Shown here: piece by piece, positions 36,372-46,455 of the stretch | Layout: the number at the start of each line of letters is the position of its first letter | Position numbering within the stretch: the first letter of the stretch is position 1 | Origin: Clostridium puniceum | GTDB lineage: Bacteria > Bacillota > Clostridia > Clostridiales > Clostridiaceae | Reading direction: 5' to 3' | NCBI RefSeq assembly: GCF_002006345.1 | Contig: NZ_LZZM01000089.1 | Span: 25,286 to 89,285 of the forward strand | DNA: 64,000 nt | Notes under the pieces: generated by a model | Told to the model about the DNA's origin: nothing | The model's database searches: none | The model's input: only the letters and a program-made list of their open reading frames with translations | Program-made: the position numbers and the translations under genes

Positions 36372-36405
36372 AAATAAATTATAGCTTAGGTGAAGGATTG
36401 TAGGT

Positions 36406-38166
36406 ATGATTAGGGAAGATTTTGAAGTCAAATATGAAGAAATATTAGATTGGTCAGATAATAATGGATTTACTATAATTTGGAATCAAGAAGAAAAGAA
36501 GCTAATAGTTGATAATAAAATTATGGACAGTATAGAAGGATATGATATTAATAATCAAACATTAGAACAATTTATGAATTTTGTTGATGATGAAGATAAG
36601 AAAAATATGCTTAGCTTTTTTTATCAAGATTTAAGCAAAAGTTATATAAATAGAGAACAGATACAACAGCGATATAAAGTAAAAGGTATTAGAGGTAATA
36701 CAATCGAGTGTATTATTATTGGAAAAGCAATACAAAATAGAGAAAAGTATTATTTTGTTGGAACAAGTTATTTGTTTGGAAAATTAGATGAAGATTATAA
36801 AAATATAGATTCTTGGATGGGTAGCTGGAAAGAATCTATGGTTAATAAAACCGTAAATTCAATTATCCAAAGTGATAGAATTACAGGTTTGCCAGATAAA
36901 TATTTTTTTAAGAATACAGTTACTAATTTGTTGAAAGATGTAGTTGAAGAGAATACAAGGGCAGCTATGATTATAATTAATTTGGATAACTTTAAATATG
37001 TAAACGACTCCTTTGGGCATGATTTTGGAGATTTATTATTAAAGGAAGTCAGTCATACAATATTAAAGGCAATTACACCTGATGTATTATTATCAAGATA
37101 TAGTGGAAACACGTTCTTGTTATTTAAACCTAATATATCAGATATACATGAAGTAATAGCTTTATGCAACATTATAATTAAATCTTTTGAAAATCCTAAT
37201 AGAGTAAGTGACAAAAAGATTTATGTAACAGCCAGCATAGGAATTGCTTTATCACCAGATCATGGAATAGATTATAATACTTTGTTAAAAAATGCAGATG
37301 CAGCAATGTATGAAGCTAAAAAGAATGGAAAGAATGAATGTGATTTTTTTAATGATAGTCTTTCACTGGAATTAAATAGGATTTATAGTTTACAAAAAGG
37401 ATTAAGGACTGCAGTAGAAAATAACGAAATATATGTTATGTTTCAACCTAAAGTATCACTAGATGATTCTTTAGTTAATGGTTTTGAAGCACTTGCTAGA
37501 TGGGAAAGTCATGAATTTGGGATAGTAAGTCCTGAAGAGTTTATTCCAATAGCAGAAAGTTCTAAAATGATAATTCCAATTGGAAAATTTATTTTAGAAG
37601 AAGTGTTTAAAAAGACCAAATGTCTTTTAAATGAAGGCAATGATAATTTTAAAATAGCAGTTAATTTATCAGAAATGCAGCTTAGAGACGATGTTATTTT
37701 ATCGGACTTTAAAATGTTAATAAAGAAATACAGAATTAATCCTAAGTATATTGAAGTTGAAATTACTGAAAGTATGTTAATGAAATCTTTTGATAAGAAT
37801 GTAAGAATTCTTGAAGAAATTAAGAATTTAGGCGTAAGCATAGCTTTAGATGATTTTGGAACAGGATATTCGTCATTGAATTATTTAACAAAGTTGCCTA
37901 TAGATGTATTAAAAATAGATAGAAGTTTTTTAATTGACTTAATGAGTAATCCTAAAAATAAATGTATTGTGGAAAATATAATTAATTTGTCACATCAATT
38001 AGGTATAGAGGTTGTGGCAGAAGGTGTTGAAGATAGATTTCAAGTTGAATACTTAAAAATGATATTATGTGATGTTGTTCAAGGATATTATTTTAGTAAA
38101 CCGCGAATGTTTAATCAAATAAAAAATACAATTGGAAAAGAACTCGAAAAAGGTATTGACAAATAA
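36406..38166 (+). CDS. PAS-GGDEF-EAL protein, probable c-di-GMP phosphodiesterase
   Basis: 586 residues. An N-terminal PAS-like sensor (about 1-125) is followed by GGDEF (about 155-315) and EAL (about 325-575). In the GGDEF domain the catalytic motif reads SGNTF (233-237), so cyclase activity is likely lost. The EAL domain is intact by eye: EALARW (361-366), a second Asn-rich INLSEMQL-like AVNLSEMQL, EITESML, LDDFGTGYSSLNYL and VAEGVED. It should hydrolyse cyclic di-GMP, with the degenerate GGDEF perhaps sensing GTP. The promoter of the next gene overlaps its stop codon. Confidence 0.9.
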   Translation: MIREDFEVKYEEILDWSDNNGFTIIWNQEEKKLIVDNKIMDSIEGYDINNQTLEQFMNFVDDEDKKNMLSFFYQDLSKSYINREQIQQRYKVKGIRGNTIECIIIGKAIQNREKYYFVGTSYLFGKLDEDYKNIDSWMGSWKESMVNKTVNSIIQSDRITGLPDKYFFKNTVTNLLKDVVEENTRAAMIIINLDNFKYVNDSFGHDFGDLLLKEVSHTILKAITPDVLLSRYSGNTFLLFKPNISDIHEVIALCNIIIKSFENPNRVSDKKIYVTASIGIALSPDHGIDYNTLLKNADAAMYEAKKNGKNECDFFNDSLSLELNRIYSLQKGLRTAVENNEIYVMFQPKVSLDDSLVNGFEALARWESHEFGIVSPEEFIPIAESSKMIIPIGKFILEEVFKKTKCLLNEGNDNFKIAVNLSEMQLRDDVILSDFKMLIKKYRINPKYIEVEITESMLMKSFDKNVRILEEIKNLGVSIALDDFGTGYSSLNYLTKLPIDVLKIDRSFLIDLMSNPKNKCIVENIINLSHQLGIEVVAEGVEDRFQVEYLKMILCDVVQGYYFSKPRMFNQIKNTIGKELEKGIDK

Positions 38167-38184
38167 AAAAAATGAGTATAGTAT
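38156..38184 (+). promoter_or_regulatory. Promoter of the trpP T-box leader
   Basis: TTGACA (38156-38161), 17-base spacer, TAGTAT (38179-38184). The -35 overlaps the last codons of the GGDEF/EAL gene. Confidence 0.8.
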
Positions 38185-38190
38185 AACATT

Positions 38191-38450
38191 ATGAAGTAAA
38201 TCCTATGAAAAGGGATAGTAATCATGATACAATGTCAAAGAGAGTTGAAGATGGTGAGATTTCAGCACAGTAGTTAATGATGAATGGGCCTTTGAGGAGC
38301 GATATGAAATCTTTGTGAGAGTAGTTTAGCCGTAAGTCGCACGTTATAGCGAATAAGATATTTTTTGTATCTGAAATGAGAGGCATTTTATGCAATCTAG
38401 GTGGCAACGCGGATAATCTCCGTCCTATTAATATAGGACGGAGTTTTTTT
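38191..38450 (+). ncRNA. T-box riboswitch, specifier TGG (tRNA-Trp)
   Basis: Contains a long stem I region, AAGATGGTGAGA-type AG/GA motifs, the specifier context GAA-TGG-GCC (TGG at 38285-38287), the T-box TAGGTGGCAACGCGG (38398-38412) and the terminator CTCCGTCCTAT/ATAGGACGGAG (38418-38443) with T-run. Uncharged tRNA-Trp should base-pair at specifier and T-box and prevent termination. The downstream tryptophan transporter fits. Confidence 0.9.
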
Positions 38451-38545
38451 ATTATCTAAAAATGGGGGCGTGATAGTTATGTTATGAAAGAAAGTGGTTT
38501 TTACATAGAATTAAGCAATAATAAATAATAAAGGGGAGTTCAATA

Positions 38546-39064
38546 ATGAATACAAAAAAAATGGCGGCAAACGCAATATTAATAGCAGTAGGAGCAATAT
38601 TACATCAACTTACACCAGGACTTGGAATACAATCGGATTTTTCATTAGCAATGTTATTTATAATAATAGTACTTAATAAAGATTACAAAACAGCATTAAC
38701 ATGTGGAATCATTATAGGAGTTTTTGCAGCACTTACAACTAAAACACCAGGTGGTCAATTACCTAATATTGTAGATAAACTTATAACAGCTAATTTAGTA
38801 TATTTGATATTGATTCCATTAAGAAACAAAATGAACAAATTAACTCAGATGGCATTGGTATTACCTATAGGAACTTTAATAAGTGGAACAGCTTTTTTAA
38901 CTTTATTAGCTGCAATTGTTGGATTACCAGCTGGAGCATCATTTGGAGTTTTATTTGCATCAGTAGTTATACCAACAATAGTTATAAATACATTTATAGG
39001 ACTTGTATTATTTAAAATTGTTGAAAAAATAGCATCAACAAGTGGAGCGTATGCAATGGAATAA
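38546..39064 (+). CDS. trpP: Tryptophan transporter TrpP-like
   Basis: 172 residues with five to six hydrophobic segments. It matches the Firmicute TrpP/YhaG family: ANAILIAVGAILHQLTPGLGIQSDFSLAMLFIIIVLNKDYKTAL near the start, and LGALTTKTPGGQLPNIVDKLIT-type motif (FAALTTKTPGGQLPNIVDK). It probably imports tryptophan or a precursor. The T-box with a TGG specifier directly upstream supports tryptophan as the signal. AAAGGGGAG precedes the ATG. Confidence 0.88.
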   Translation: MNTKKMAANAILIAVGAILHQLTPGLGIQSDFSLAMLFIIIVLNKDYKTALTCGIIIGVFAALTTKTPGGQLPNIVDKLITANLVYLILIPLRNKMNKLTQMALVLPIGTLISGTAFLTLLAAIVGLPAGASFGVLFASVVIPTIVINTFIGLVLFKIVEKIASTSGAYAME

Positions 39065-39085
39065 GAACTTATATAAATAAAGGAC

Positions 39086-39124
39086 AGAGGCTATAATTAA
39101 AATTTTTAATATAGCCTCTCTTCT
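39086..39124. terminator. Bidirectional terminator between trpP and polysaccharide deacetylase
   Basis: AGAGGCTATA (39086-39095) pairs with TATAGCCTCT (39110-39119) with further A/T pairs inside. Serves both convergent genes. Confidence 0.8.
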
Positions 39125-39850
39125 TTATTTATTATTACAATTTTTCATAAAGTGAAATTCTTCAGGAGTATTTTCATCAATTAATTTAAATTCATAACCA
39201 TTAGATTTATAGTATTTAATTATATCAGGTAAGGCTTTTACAGAATTTTTACTCATATAAGCACAATGCATTAATAGTATTACACAATCCTTATTACTCT
39301 TAGAATTTTTAATAAATAAACTAGGAGCTGCATTAGGATGAGCACCATCACCACTATCAGTATTCCAATCATAAATCTTTAAATTATTTTTATGAAGTAA
39401 ATCGACCATAGATTGAGAAATTTTATAACAATTATTGTTACAACCAAAAGGGAATCTTAATATATTTGGCTTAACTCCAATTATAGAGTTTATTGCATCC
39501 TGAGTTTCAAGCATTTCTTTTAAAAATGATTCATTAGAACTATAAAGACAATTTTTTTTATGACTCATACTATGAAGCCCAAGGGCATGACCTTCATCAT
39601 GCATCTTTTTTATTAAATATTCTTGATTTTTTATTTGATTTCCTATTACAAAAAAAGTTGCAGGAACAGATTCATTTTTTAATATTTCTAAAATATCCTT
39701 GGTAACTTTACCAGCAGGACCGTCATCAAAAGTTAAATATATAATTTTTTGTTCAGAAGCATTAACGTTAAATGGTGTAGCGTTTTGTAAAAAAAATATG
39801 AGAATTATTAAAATAAAAGAGAAAGTTTTTTTGAAAAACTTTAAATTCAT
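39125..39850 (-). CDS. Secreted polysaccharide deacetylase
   Basis: 241 residues, NodB-fold. A hydrophobic N-terminal segment (FFKKTFSFILIILIFFLQ) acts as signal or anchor. Motif 1 LTFDDGP (near 41), motif 2 GLHSMSHK (metal His residues), motif 3 RFPFGCNNN, then DWNTDSGDGAHP and ILLMH. It removes acetyl groups from peptidoglycan or another N-acetylglucosamine polymer outside the cell. AAGGTGAT precedes the start. Confidence 0.9.
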   Translation of the reverse strand: MNLKFFKKTFSFILIILIFFLQNATPFNVNASEQKIIYLTFDDGPAGKVTKDILEILKNESVPATFFVIGNQIKNQEYLIKKMHDEGHALGLHSMSHKKNCLYSSNESFLKEMLETQDAINSIIGVKPNILRFPFGCNNNCYKISQSMVDLLHKNNLKIYDWNTDSGDGAHPNAAPSLFIKNSKSNKDCVILLMHCAYMSKNSVKALPDIIKYYKSNGYEFKLIDENTPEEFHFMKNCNNK

Positions 39851-40019
39851 AAAATCACCTTCATAAATTTATTTTGTATAAAAATATTATGTCCAATAAT
39901 TTAATTAATATCATTAAAAATTTATTGATATAATATACTTTGGCACTATGCTAAAATATGGTATAATTTAAATTATATTGATAATAATTAGATTCATGAG
40001 GAAAAGGGTTGAATGAATA

Positions 40020-43000
40020 TTGAGAAATGTGAATAACAAATATCTAATAGAATATGAAATCACAATGGAAGAAAATTTCTCTAACTATTTAGTTACAGAT
40101 CCAGAAAAAAATGAGAAGTATGTATTGTGTATTTTGAAAAATGATTTTACATATGAAAAAACAAGAGAATATTTATTGAGCAAATTTAAAACTATTAAAA
40201 ATTTTAATTTTGATTATTTAACTAATATTATAAAAATTGAAATAATTTATAGTATTAATGGTATTAAATTAAGTAAACCTCAATATGGATATTTAATGGA
40301 ATATGTTGAAACAAAAATAGATACAAAAAAATATCTTGAAAAATGCACTCCTTATAAAAAACTTGATATATTTATGGAATTATGTGCTGCAATTAATACA
40401 TTAAATATCCAAGGATATGTATTTGATGATATTTTAATTAAAGATATAAAGTTAATACCTACTTCAAGGAATGATGTGAAGATTAAAATAAAAAATTTAT
40501 TGCAAAATGAATTAAGTAAATTTAATTTACTCAATTCTGCTATAAATTTATTACCTTACCAATATAATATTGAAACTGGAGAAGAAGGAAATCTAAATAG
40601 AGATAATATAGAACAAATTATAAAATTATTCAATCAAATATTTACAGATGAAGATCTTGAAAATGAATTAAAAGAGTTGAATTATATTAAAAAAGTATAT
40701 AATCAAGTGAAAACTATAAATAATTCATTTAAACTGCACTCATTTATAAAAGATATAAATGATAAGATGCATACAGATTATAAATATTTTACATCAAGTG
40801 CTTTAAATAAACTTCAAACTGATTTAGACATAATTGGTATGGAGGAAGAAATCAAAATAGTAGAAAAAAACTTTCAAAAGATATTAGAAAGTAAAGAAAG
40901 TTATAAGATTATAGGGTTCAATGGAGAAGATGGAAGTGGAAAGACTAGGCTTTTGGAAGAGTTAAGATATAGGATTGAAAATAAGTATTTTGAAGATATC
41001 TTATATGTGACCGATTTCATTGACAAAAATATATCAAAAGAAGATAGATATGAAAAGGTAATAAATTTTGTTCTTGAAAAGGTAGATAAGAATTTAAAGG
41101 ATAAGTATGAAATTTATATAAAAAAATTTGTATCAATATTAATTAAAGAGAATCCTAGTAGGAGTGATAATAAACAAAAACTTCAACTTATTAATAGAAT
41201 AGGAAAGTTTGTGAATGAATACACAATGAGTAAACCTTTTGTTATATTAATTGATGATTTACATCAAAGAAGTGAAGTCTTTAAATTGTTTATTAAGTAT
41301 ATTGCCTTCTTAGGACATAAGTTAGAAAATGTAATGATAATATTTTCTGCAAATGAAGAGAAGTATGATAAAAATTTTTTGAATTTTATAAAAGAGTTAA
41401 AAGAATTAGAACAATATGAAGAATATAAAATAAATTATTTTAATCAATATAATACAACTCAAATGATTAAAAGAATGCTTAACACAAATGAAGAAATAAG
41501 TAAGCTTTCATTAAGAATATATTCTGAAACTTTAGGAAATCCTCAATATATAAGTGGTGTAATAAAAGAATTATATGAAAATAAAGGTTTATATTTTAAT
41601 GAAGATATAGGGCGATGGGAAAGTGATATCGATGGGAAAGATATTCTTATACCTAAAATATTAGAAAAACGATTAGAATTGAATATTACTACATTAAATG
41701 AAGATGAAATTGATATTTTAAAAAGATTATCAATTTTTGAAACTCCATTATCTGAAAAAATAATATTAAAATATATAATAACAGAATTGAAAGAGAGAAG
41801 AATTTATTTAAGTTTAAAATCAAAAGGATTTTTAGAGGATAAGATAAGTGATCAAGGTATTCTTGTAGGTTTTACAAATAATTTATTGAGAAATATATTA
41901 TATTTAAAGCTTAAAGATAAAAATAAGATAGAATTACATTTTAAAGCGTCTGTTTTTCTTGAAGAAGTTTTATTTGAAACAGATTATTATATAGAAGAAT
42001 TTTTAATCCATTTAGAAAGAGGTAAAAATTATAAAAAAGCATGTTTTTATACTCTAAAATATTCTAAGGTACAAGAACTGTTGGGAAATTTATCAAAATC
42101 AATAAAATACTATAAAAAAGCATTGAATTATGCTGATAATCCCAATATATGCAACATTGCTATAAATATAGCAAAGCTTTATGAAAAAAAATCGAAACAT
42201 GAAAAAAGTTATGAATATTATGAAAAAGCTAATCAACTTGCAATACAAGATGACGAATTAGAAATTGAAATATATACACTTCTTGAAATGATAATTATAA
42301 AAATTAATGATATTACAGATATGAATACAGGAATAGATTATTCTTTAGGTTGTGTAAGAAGATTATTAGATAGAGTAAATTATCCTAAAGGAGAGGTTTT
42401 TTATTATTATGCTCTTGCCCTAAAGTATAGATTGGAATATAACCACAAATTAACATTGATTAATGCAGAAAAAGCATTAAATATTTGTGATGAAAATAAG
42501 ATAAAAGAAGATGTATATGGATGGTTAAATATGACTATTGTAAATGTTAAGGTAAAAAGAGGTGACTATGAAGAAGCCAGAAGATTATGCTTAAATGCAA
42601 AGGATATTTTTATAAATAATAATAATATTAATGGAGAATTATCTAGCAAGTTATATTATGCATCAATTTGTAAAGAAGAAGGCCATTCCAATGAGACTAT
42701 TCTAGAACAATATTTGGAAATTACCAAGTTGAGTAATAGAAATAAAGTATATAAGAAGGAAATACTAAGTTTAATTTATGTTTCTAAAATTTACAGTCAA
42801 CAAAAGAAATACAAAGAAGCAGAAGAATATCTGTTAAGAGCATTAGAAAGAGAGAGAGAAGAAGGTTTAGAGGTATATTCCTTTAAGATTTGCAATCAAC
42901 TTTGCTTATTATATATAAAATTAGGAAAGATAAATTTAGCAATAAAATATTATTATTTAACAAAGCAAATGCAAAAAGTAATTAAGTTATTAGAAGAGGA

Positions 43001-45314
43001 AGTTATTGATTCAAACTATACTTATGCTTTATATAATTTATTAATTTGTAATTATAATGTGGCATATGATTATTTGAAAAAAATATATACATTAAACTTA
43101 AATACTAAGAATTCTTACCATAAAATAATAATTTGCAATTATTATGAGGTTATGTTGTATAAATGCAAAAATGAAGATGACATAAAAAGAGTATATGAAA
43201 AATTAAATTGTAAATTTGAAGGAGTAAAAAATACTGAGCTTGAACTTGAGATTAGAATAAATGCAATTAAACGAATTTTATTATTGGGATATAAAAATTT
43301 TGCGAGAAAATTGTTTTTGAAACTTAAAGGATATCCCAAAGATTACAATATAGAAGGGATATATGTATATTTAGAGTTTAATTTTAGAGGCAAAAATTAT
43401 TATAATTTCCTAATAAATAAGGCATTAAGGATATGTGCATATATGAATAATCAAGAACTCAAAGCAGATATATTTTCCATGATTGGCCAAAAGTATACTG
43501 AACTTAATTGTTATGCATTAGCTATGAATTATTATTATGAATCTATAGCATTACATATAGATATAATTAACTTATTACCAATAGATGACCAATTAACATA
43601 TATAAATAATAGCAGTTTTTTAAAAACTCGTGAACAATTTTTAATATGTTTAAATAGTGACTTAAATATTAATGTAGAGTTTAAGAAATATAAAAATATA
43701 AAAATGAATAAGGAATTAGACGAATTATTTGAGGAATTAAATATAAAAAATATACTTGATAATGAAGCTATATTTAATTTAATACAAAATCTATATGAAG
43801 ACTGCTATTATAACGATTTAAGTGATATATACAAAGTATTTGAGAGATTTTCTAGTGATACTATTAGTAATTTAGAAAATGTTATGAAGTACATGGCAAG
43901 ACTCACACTAGCAGATAAGGCTATGATTGTCATGGAAAATAATGAGGGGGAAAATGATGTTATATGCACTTATAGAATTAGTGATAAAAATGAAATAAAT
44001 AGATATTTCTCATTAAAAGTTGATTCAGATGAAGATATATTTGTTATTTCCAATAATGATGAAAAATTTTATCAATTAGATGATAAAGTATTAAAAGATG
44101 GAATAAAAGCCTGCATGTATATGAGAATTATAAACAGAGAAAAGCAGATTAATAGTAGTGGTGGAATAAATGCGAGATTAATTTTAATTACTAATAATGC
44201 GTTAAATTATATAAACTCTGAATCTAAGAAAATGGTAGAAAAATTGAAACCATTTTTAACATTTTTATTAGAAAAATATAATCTTACAATAAGTTCTACA
44301 TTAGACAAGCTAACGGGTGTTTATAATAGAAAACATTTTGAAGAAGCATTACTTTTCTTATTAGATAGTGCAAGATTAGAAAAAACGGAATTTGCTGTAA
44401 TAATGTTTGATGTTGATGATTTTAAAGGCGTAAATGACAGATATGGACACCAAACAGGAGATGAGGTTCTTATCAAATTAACTAAAGAAGTTAATAAGTG
44501 CATAAGTAAGAGCGATATTATAGGAAGATATGGGGGTGAAGAATTTATATTATTATTGCCAAATGTGAATAAAGAAAAAGCTATTAGTTTGGCTGAGAAA
44601 ATTAGAGTTAATGTGGAAGAAGCAAAGATTTTGGGGGATAAGAGGAAGGTTACTATTAGTATTGGAGTAGCTATGAGTGCTTATGAATTTTTAAATAGTC
44701 AAGAAATAATAGAAAGAGCAGACCAAGCCTTATATAAAGCAAAAAATGAAGGGAAAAATAGATATGTCCTTTGGGAAAAATATTATGGAATAAGCACAAA
44801 TACTAATAATGAGTTAACAGGAGTTTTATCTGGTAATGCTACAAAAGATTATAACTTGGCGGTAATACTTAAAGATGTAGCGAATATAGTTAAATATAAA
44901 GGTAGCAAAGAAGATAAAATTTATGAATTTATCTTAAAAGTCATGCAGATTATTGAATGTAAAACAGCTACGGCTTTTATTGTAAAACAGAAAAAGATAA
45001 TTAATATGTATAGCAAATCGAGAGCTAAAGATGGCTGGTATGTAGTTGAAAAGTTTAATTTTAAGCTGATTTATGAAACAATTGAAGAAGAAAAAGGTAG
45101 GTATTTGATTGATTGGGATAGTATGGATAATTATAATCATTATGGTATTCCAGATTGGAAATCTGTTTGCATGACTCCAATAATATGTAATGGAGAAATT
45201 TTGGCTGTTTTGTATCTTTCTGTTTCAGTAAATAAGAGGGAATTTACTTTAAATGAATACAATTTATTAAATTGTTTTGCAGAAATAAGTGTCCCAATTT
45301 TTGATGGTATCTAA
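40020..45314 (+). CDS. Giant pseudokinase-like/STAND ATPase/TPR/GAF diguanylate cyclase
   Basis: 1764 residues from a TTG start (GAGGAAAAGGG before it). Residues 1-250 look like a decayed Ser/Thr kinase: YLMEYV hinge and LCAAINTLNIQGYVFDDILIKDIKL in place of the HRD loop, with no HRD or DFG. An AAA/STAND ATPase follows with Walker A NGEDGSGKT (301-309) and FVILIDDLHQ as Walker B. Then about 600 residues of TPR-like helices, a GAF-like part (about 1285-1420), GGDEF with active-site GGEEF (1505-1509) and a second GAF-like part (about 1570-1764). The position of an RxxD inhibitory site reads SKSD, so feedback inhibition is unlikely. The output is c-di-GMP; the input is unknown. Confidence 0.88.
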   Translation: MRNVNNKYLIEYEITMEENFSNYLVTDPEKNEKYVLCILKNDFTYEKTREYLLSKFKTIKNFNFDYLTNIIKIEIIYSINGIKLSKPQYGYLMEYVETKIDTKKYLEKCTPYKKLDIFMELCAAINTLNIQGYVFDDILIKDIKLIPTSRNDVKIKIKNLLQNELSKFNLLNSAINLLPYQYNIETGEEGNLNRDNIEQIIKLFNQIFTDEDLENELKELNYIKKVYNQVKTINNSFKLHSFIKDINDKMHTDYKYFTSSALNKLQTDLDIIGMEEEIKIVEKNFQKILESKESYKIIGFNGEDGSGKTRLLEELRYRIENKYFEDILYVTDFIDKNISKEDRYEKVINFVLEKVDKNLKDKYEIYIKKFVSILIKENPSRSDNKQKLQLINRIGKFVNEYTMSKPFVILIDDLHQRSEVFKLFIKYIAFLGHKLENVMIIFSANEEKYDKNFLNFIKELKELEQYEEYKINYFNQYNTTQMIKRMLNTNEEISKLSLRIYSETLGNPQYISGVIKELYENKGLYFNEDIGRWESDIDGKDILIPKILEKRLELNITTLNEDEIDILKRLSIFETPLSEKIILKYIITELKERRIYLSLKSKGFLEDKISDQGILVGFTNNLLRNILYLKLKDKNKIELHFKASVFLEEVLFETDYYIEEFLIHLERGKNYKKACFYTLKYSKVQELLGNLSKSIKYYKKALNYADNPNICNIAINIAKLYEKKSKHEKSYEYYEKANQLAIQDDELEIEIYTLLEMIIIKINDITDMNTGIDYSLGCVRRLLDRVNYPKGEVFYYYALALKYRLEYNHKLTLINAEKALNICDENKIKEDVYGWLNMTIVNVKVKRGDYEEARRLCLNAKDIFINNNNINGELSSKLYYASICKEEGHSNETILEQYLEITKLSNRNKVYKKEILSLIYVSKIYSQQKKYKEAEEYLLRALEREREEGLEVYSFKICNQLCLLYIKLGKINLAIKYYYLTKQMQKVIKLLEEEVIDSNYTYALYNLLICNYNVAYDYLKKIYTLNLNTKNSYHKIIICNYYEVMLYKCKNEDDIKRVYEKLNCKFEGVKNTELELEIRINAIKRILLLGYKNFARKLFLKLKGYPKDYNIEGIYVYLEFNFRGKNYYNFLINKALRICAYMNNQELKADIFSMIGQKYTELNCYALAMNYYYESIALHIDIINLLPIDDQLTYINNSSFLKTREQFLICLNSDLNINVEFKKYKNIKMNKELDELFEELNIKNILDNEAIFNLIQNLYEDCYYNDLSDIYKVFERFSSDTISNLENVMKYMARLTLADKAMIVMENNEGENDVICTYRISDKNEINRYFSLKVDSDEDIFVISNNDEKFYQLDDKVLKDGIKACMYMRIINREKQINSSGGINARLILITNNALNYINSESKKMVEKLKPFLTFLLEKYNLTISSTLDKLTGVYNRKHFEEALLFLLDSARLEKTEFAVIMFDVDDFKGVNDRYGHQTGDEVLIKLTKEVNKCISKSDIIGRYGGEEFILLLPNVNKEKAISLAEKIRVNVEEAKILGDKRKVTISIGVAMSAYEFLNSQEIIERADQALYKAKNEGKNRYVLWEKYYGISTNTNNELTGVLSGNATKDYNLAVILKDVANIVKYKGSKEDKIYEFILKVMQIIECKTATAFIVKQKKIINMYSKSRAKDGWYVVEKFNFKLIYETIEEEKGRYLIDWDSMDNYNHYGIPDWKSVCMTPIICNGEILAVLYLSVSVNKREFTLNEYNLLNCFAEISVPIFDGI

Positions 45315-45383
45315 ATTATAATCACGTAAAAGCCTATAATTCATAGTATAATTAATGAAAAATAATATTTAAAGGAAATTTTT

Positions 45384-45755
45384 ATGAACGATACATTTTC
45401 AGAGGTTGATAGTCAAAGTACAGATAATGCTAATGGAGAAATTATAGTTACATCAGTCTTGGGTTCTGGAGAAAATGAATTGTTGCAAGGAGTAAAAATT
45501 AATTTATATAAAATAAATGGATTATCTCCAGTTCTTATTGAATCTAAAATAACAGATGAAGAAGGAAAAGTCATTTTTGGAGGAATTGAGAATGGATGTT
45601 ATAGGATAATAGAGATAATAGACAAGCGGTATTTTGAAAAGCCTAAATATACAAAATGGAATGAAATTACAATAGATGATGCAAATAAAAAACAAAATTT
45701 AGTGGTAATTAATAAAATTAAAAAACTTGCAGCACAAAACGAACATAGGATTTAA
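45384..45755 (+). CDS. Prealbumin-fold (SpaA/Cna-B-like) protein without signal peptide
   Basis: 123 residues. The body GEIIVTSVLGSGENELLQGVKINLYKINGLSPVLIESKITDEEGKVIFGGIENGCYRIIEI is a typical Cna-B/SpaA-like beta-sandwich repeat. There is no signal peptide, sortase motif or membrane segment, so it seems to stay in the cytoplasm, which is odd for this fold. It starts 69 bases after the giant cyclase gene; ORF end overlaps the first base of a 16-bp hairpin. Role unknown. Confidence 0.65.
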   Translation: MNDTFSEVDSQSTDNANGEIIVTSVLGSGENELLQGVKINLYKINGLSPVLIESKITDEEGKVIFGGIENGCYRIIEIIDKRYFEKPKYTKWNEITIDDANKKQNLVVINKIKKLAAQNEHRI

Positions 45756-45804
45756 AGTTAAAACAATGCATAATGTAAGCAAAGATTGTGCATTGTTTTA
45801 ACTT
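45755..45804. terminator. 16-bp hairpin after prealbumin-fold gene
   Basis: AAGTTAAAACAATGCA (45755-45770) pairs exactly with TGCATTGTTTTAACTT (45789-45804), across an 18-base loop. A short T-run is inside the second arm; terminator or processing hairpin. Confidence 0.6.
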
Positions 45805-45849
45805 AAGCTATAATCATAATTACTATAAAGTTTTAAAGTAGGTGTTAAT

Positions 45850-46290
45850 ATGGAAAATTATACATTAAAGATAAAGAAAATTCATGATAAAGCTATAATA
45901 CCTAGCTATGCTCACGAAGGAGATGCAGGGGTAGATTTATATGCAGTGAATGAATTGATTTTAAATCATGGAGAAAGAGGATTAGTACATACAGGCATAC
46001 AAATAGAATTGCCTAAAAATACAGAAGCCCAAATAAGACCAAGAAGTGGATTAGCATTAAAAAATGGAATAACAACACTAAATTCACCAGGAACTATAGA
46101 TGAAGGGTATAGAGGGGAGATTGGAGTTATTTTAATAAACCATAGTAATGAAGAGTTTAAAGTGGAACAAGGAATGAAAATTGCTCAAATGGTTATAAAG
46201 CCTGTATTTAGAGTTGATATAATAGAAACTTTAGAGCTTTCAGATAGCGAAAGAAGTGAAAAAGGGTTTGGATCATCAGGAATAAGATAA
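45850..46290 (+). CDS. dut: dUTP diphosphatase
   Basis: 146 residues, trimeric dUTPase. The five motifs are visible: [43 protein letters not shown]-like KIAQMVI and the C-terminal EKGFGSSG. It removes dUTP to prevent uracil in DNA and supplies dUMP. AGTAGGTG precedes the ATG. Confidence 0.96.
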   Translation: MENYTLKIKKIHDKAIIPSYAHEGDAGVDLYAVNELILNHGERGLVHTGIQIELPKNTEAQIRPRSGLALKNGITTLNSPGTIDEGYRGEIGVILINHSNEEFKVEQGMKIAQMVIKPVFRVDIIETLELSDSERSEKGFGSSGIR

Positions 46291-46373
46291 AGTGATTTTC
46301 AAAAATGAAAAATAAAGAATATATTGACATATTGTATTCTATAAATATAAGGACGTTGTCAGTCATAATCAAA

Positions 46374-46419
46374 GGGACATTATATAATCTTGTTTTTACA
46401 CAAGATTATATAATGTCCC
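46374..46419. terminator. Perfect 19-bp hairpin between dut and methyltransferase
   Basis: 46374-46392 is the exact reverse complement of 46401-46419 with an eight-base loop (five T). It lies between convergent genes and probably terminates both, though the flanks lack a clear T-run and arms are long. Confidence 0.65.
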
Positions 46420-46455
46420 TCCAAAATTTAATTTGGGATAACTTTGTTATCTAAA

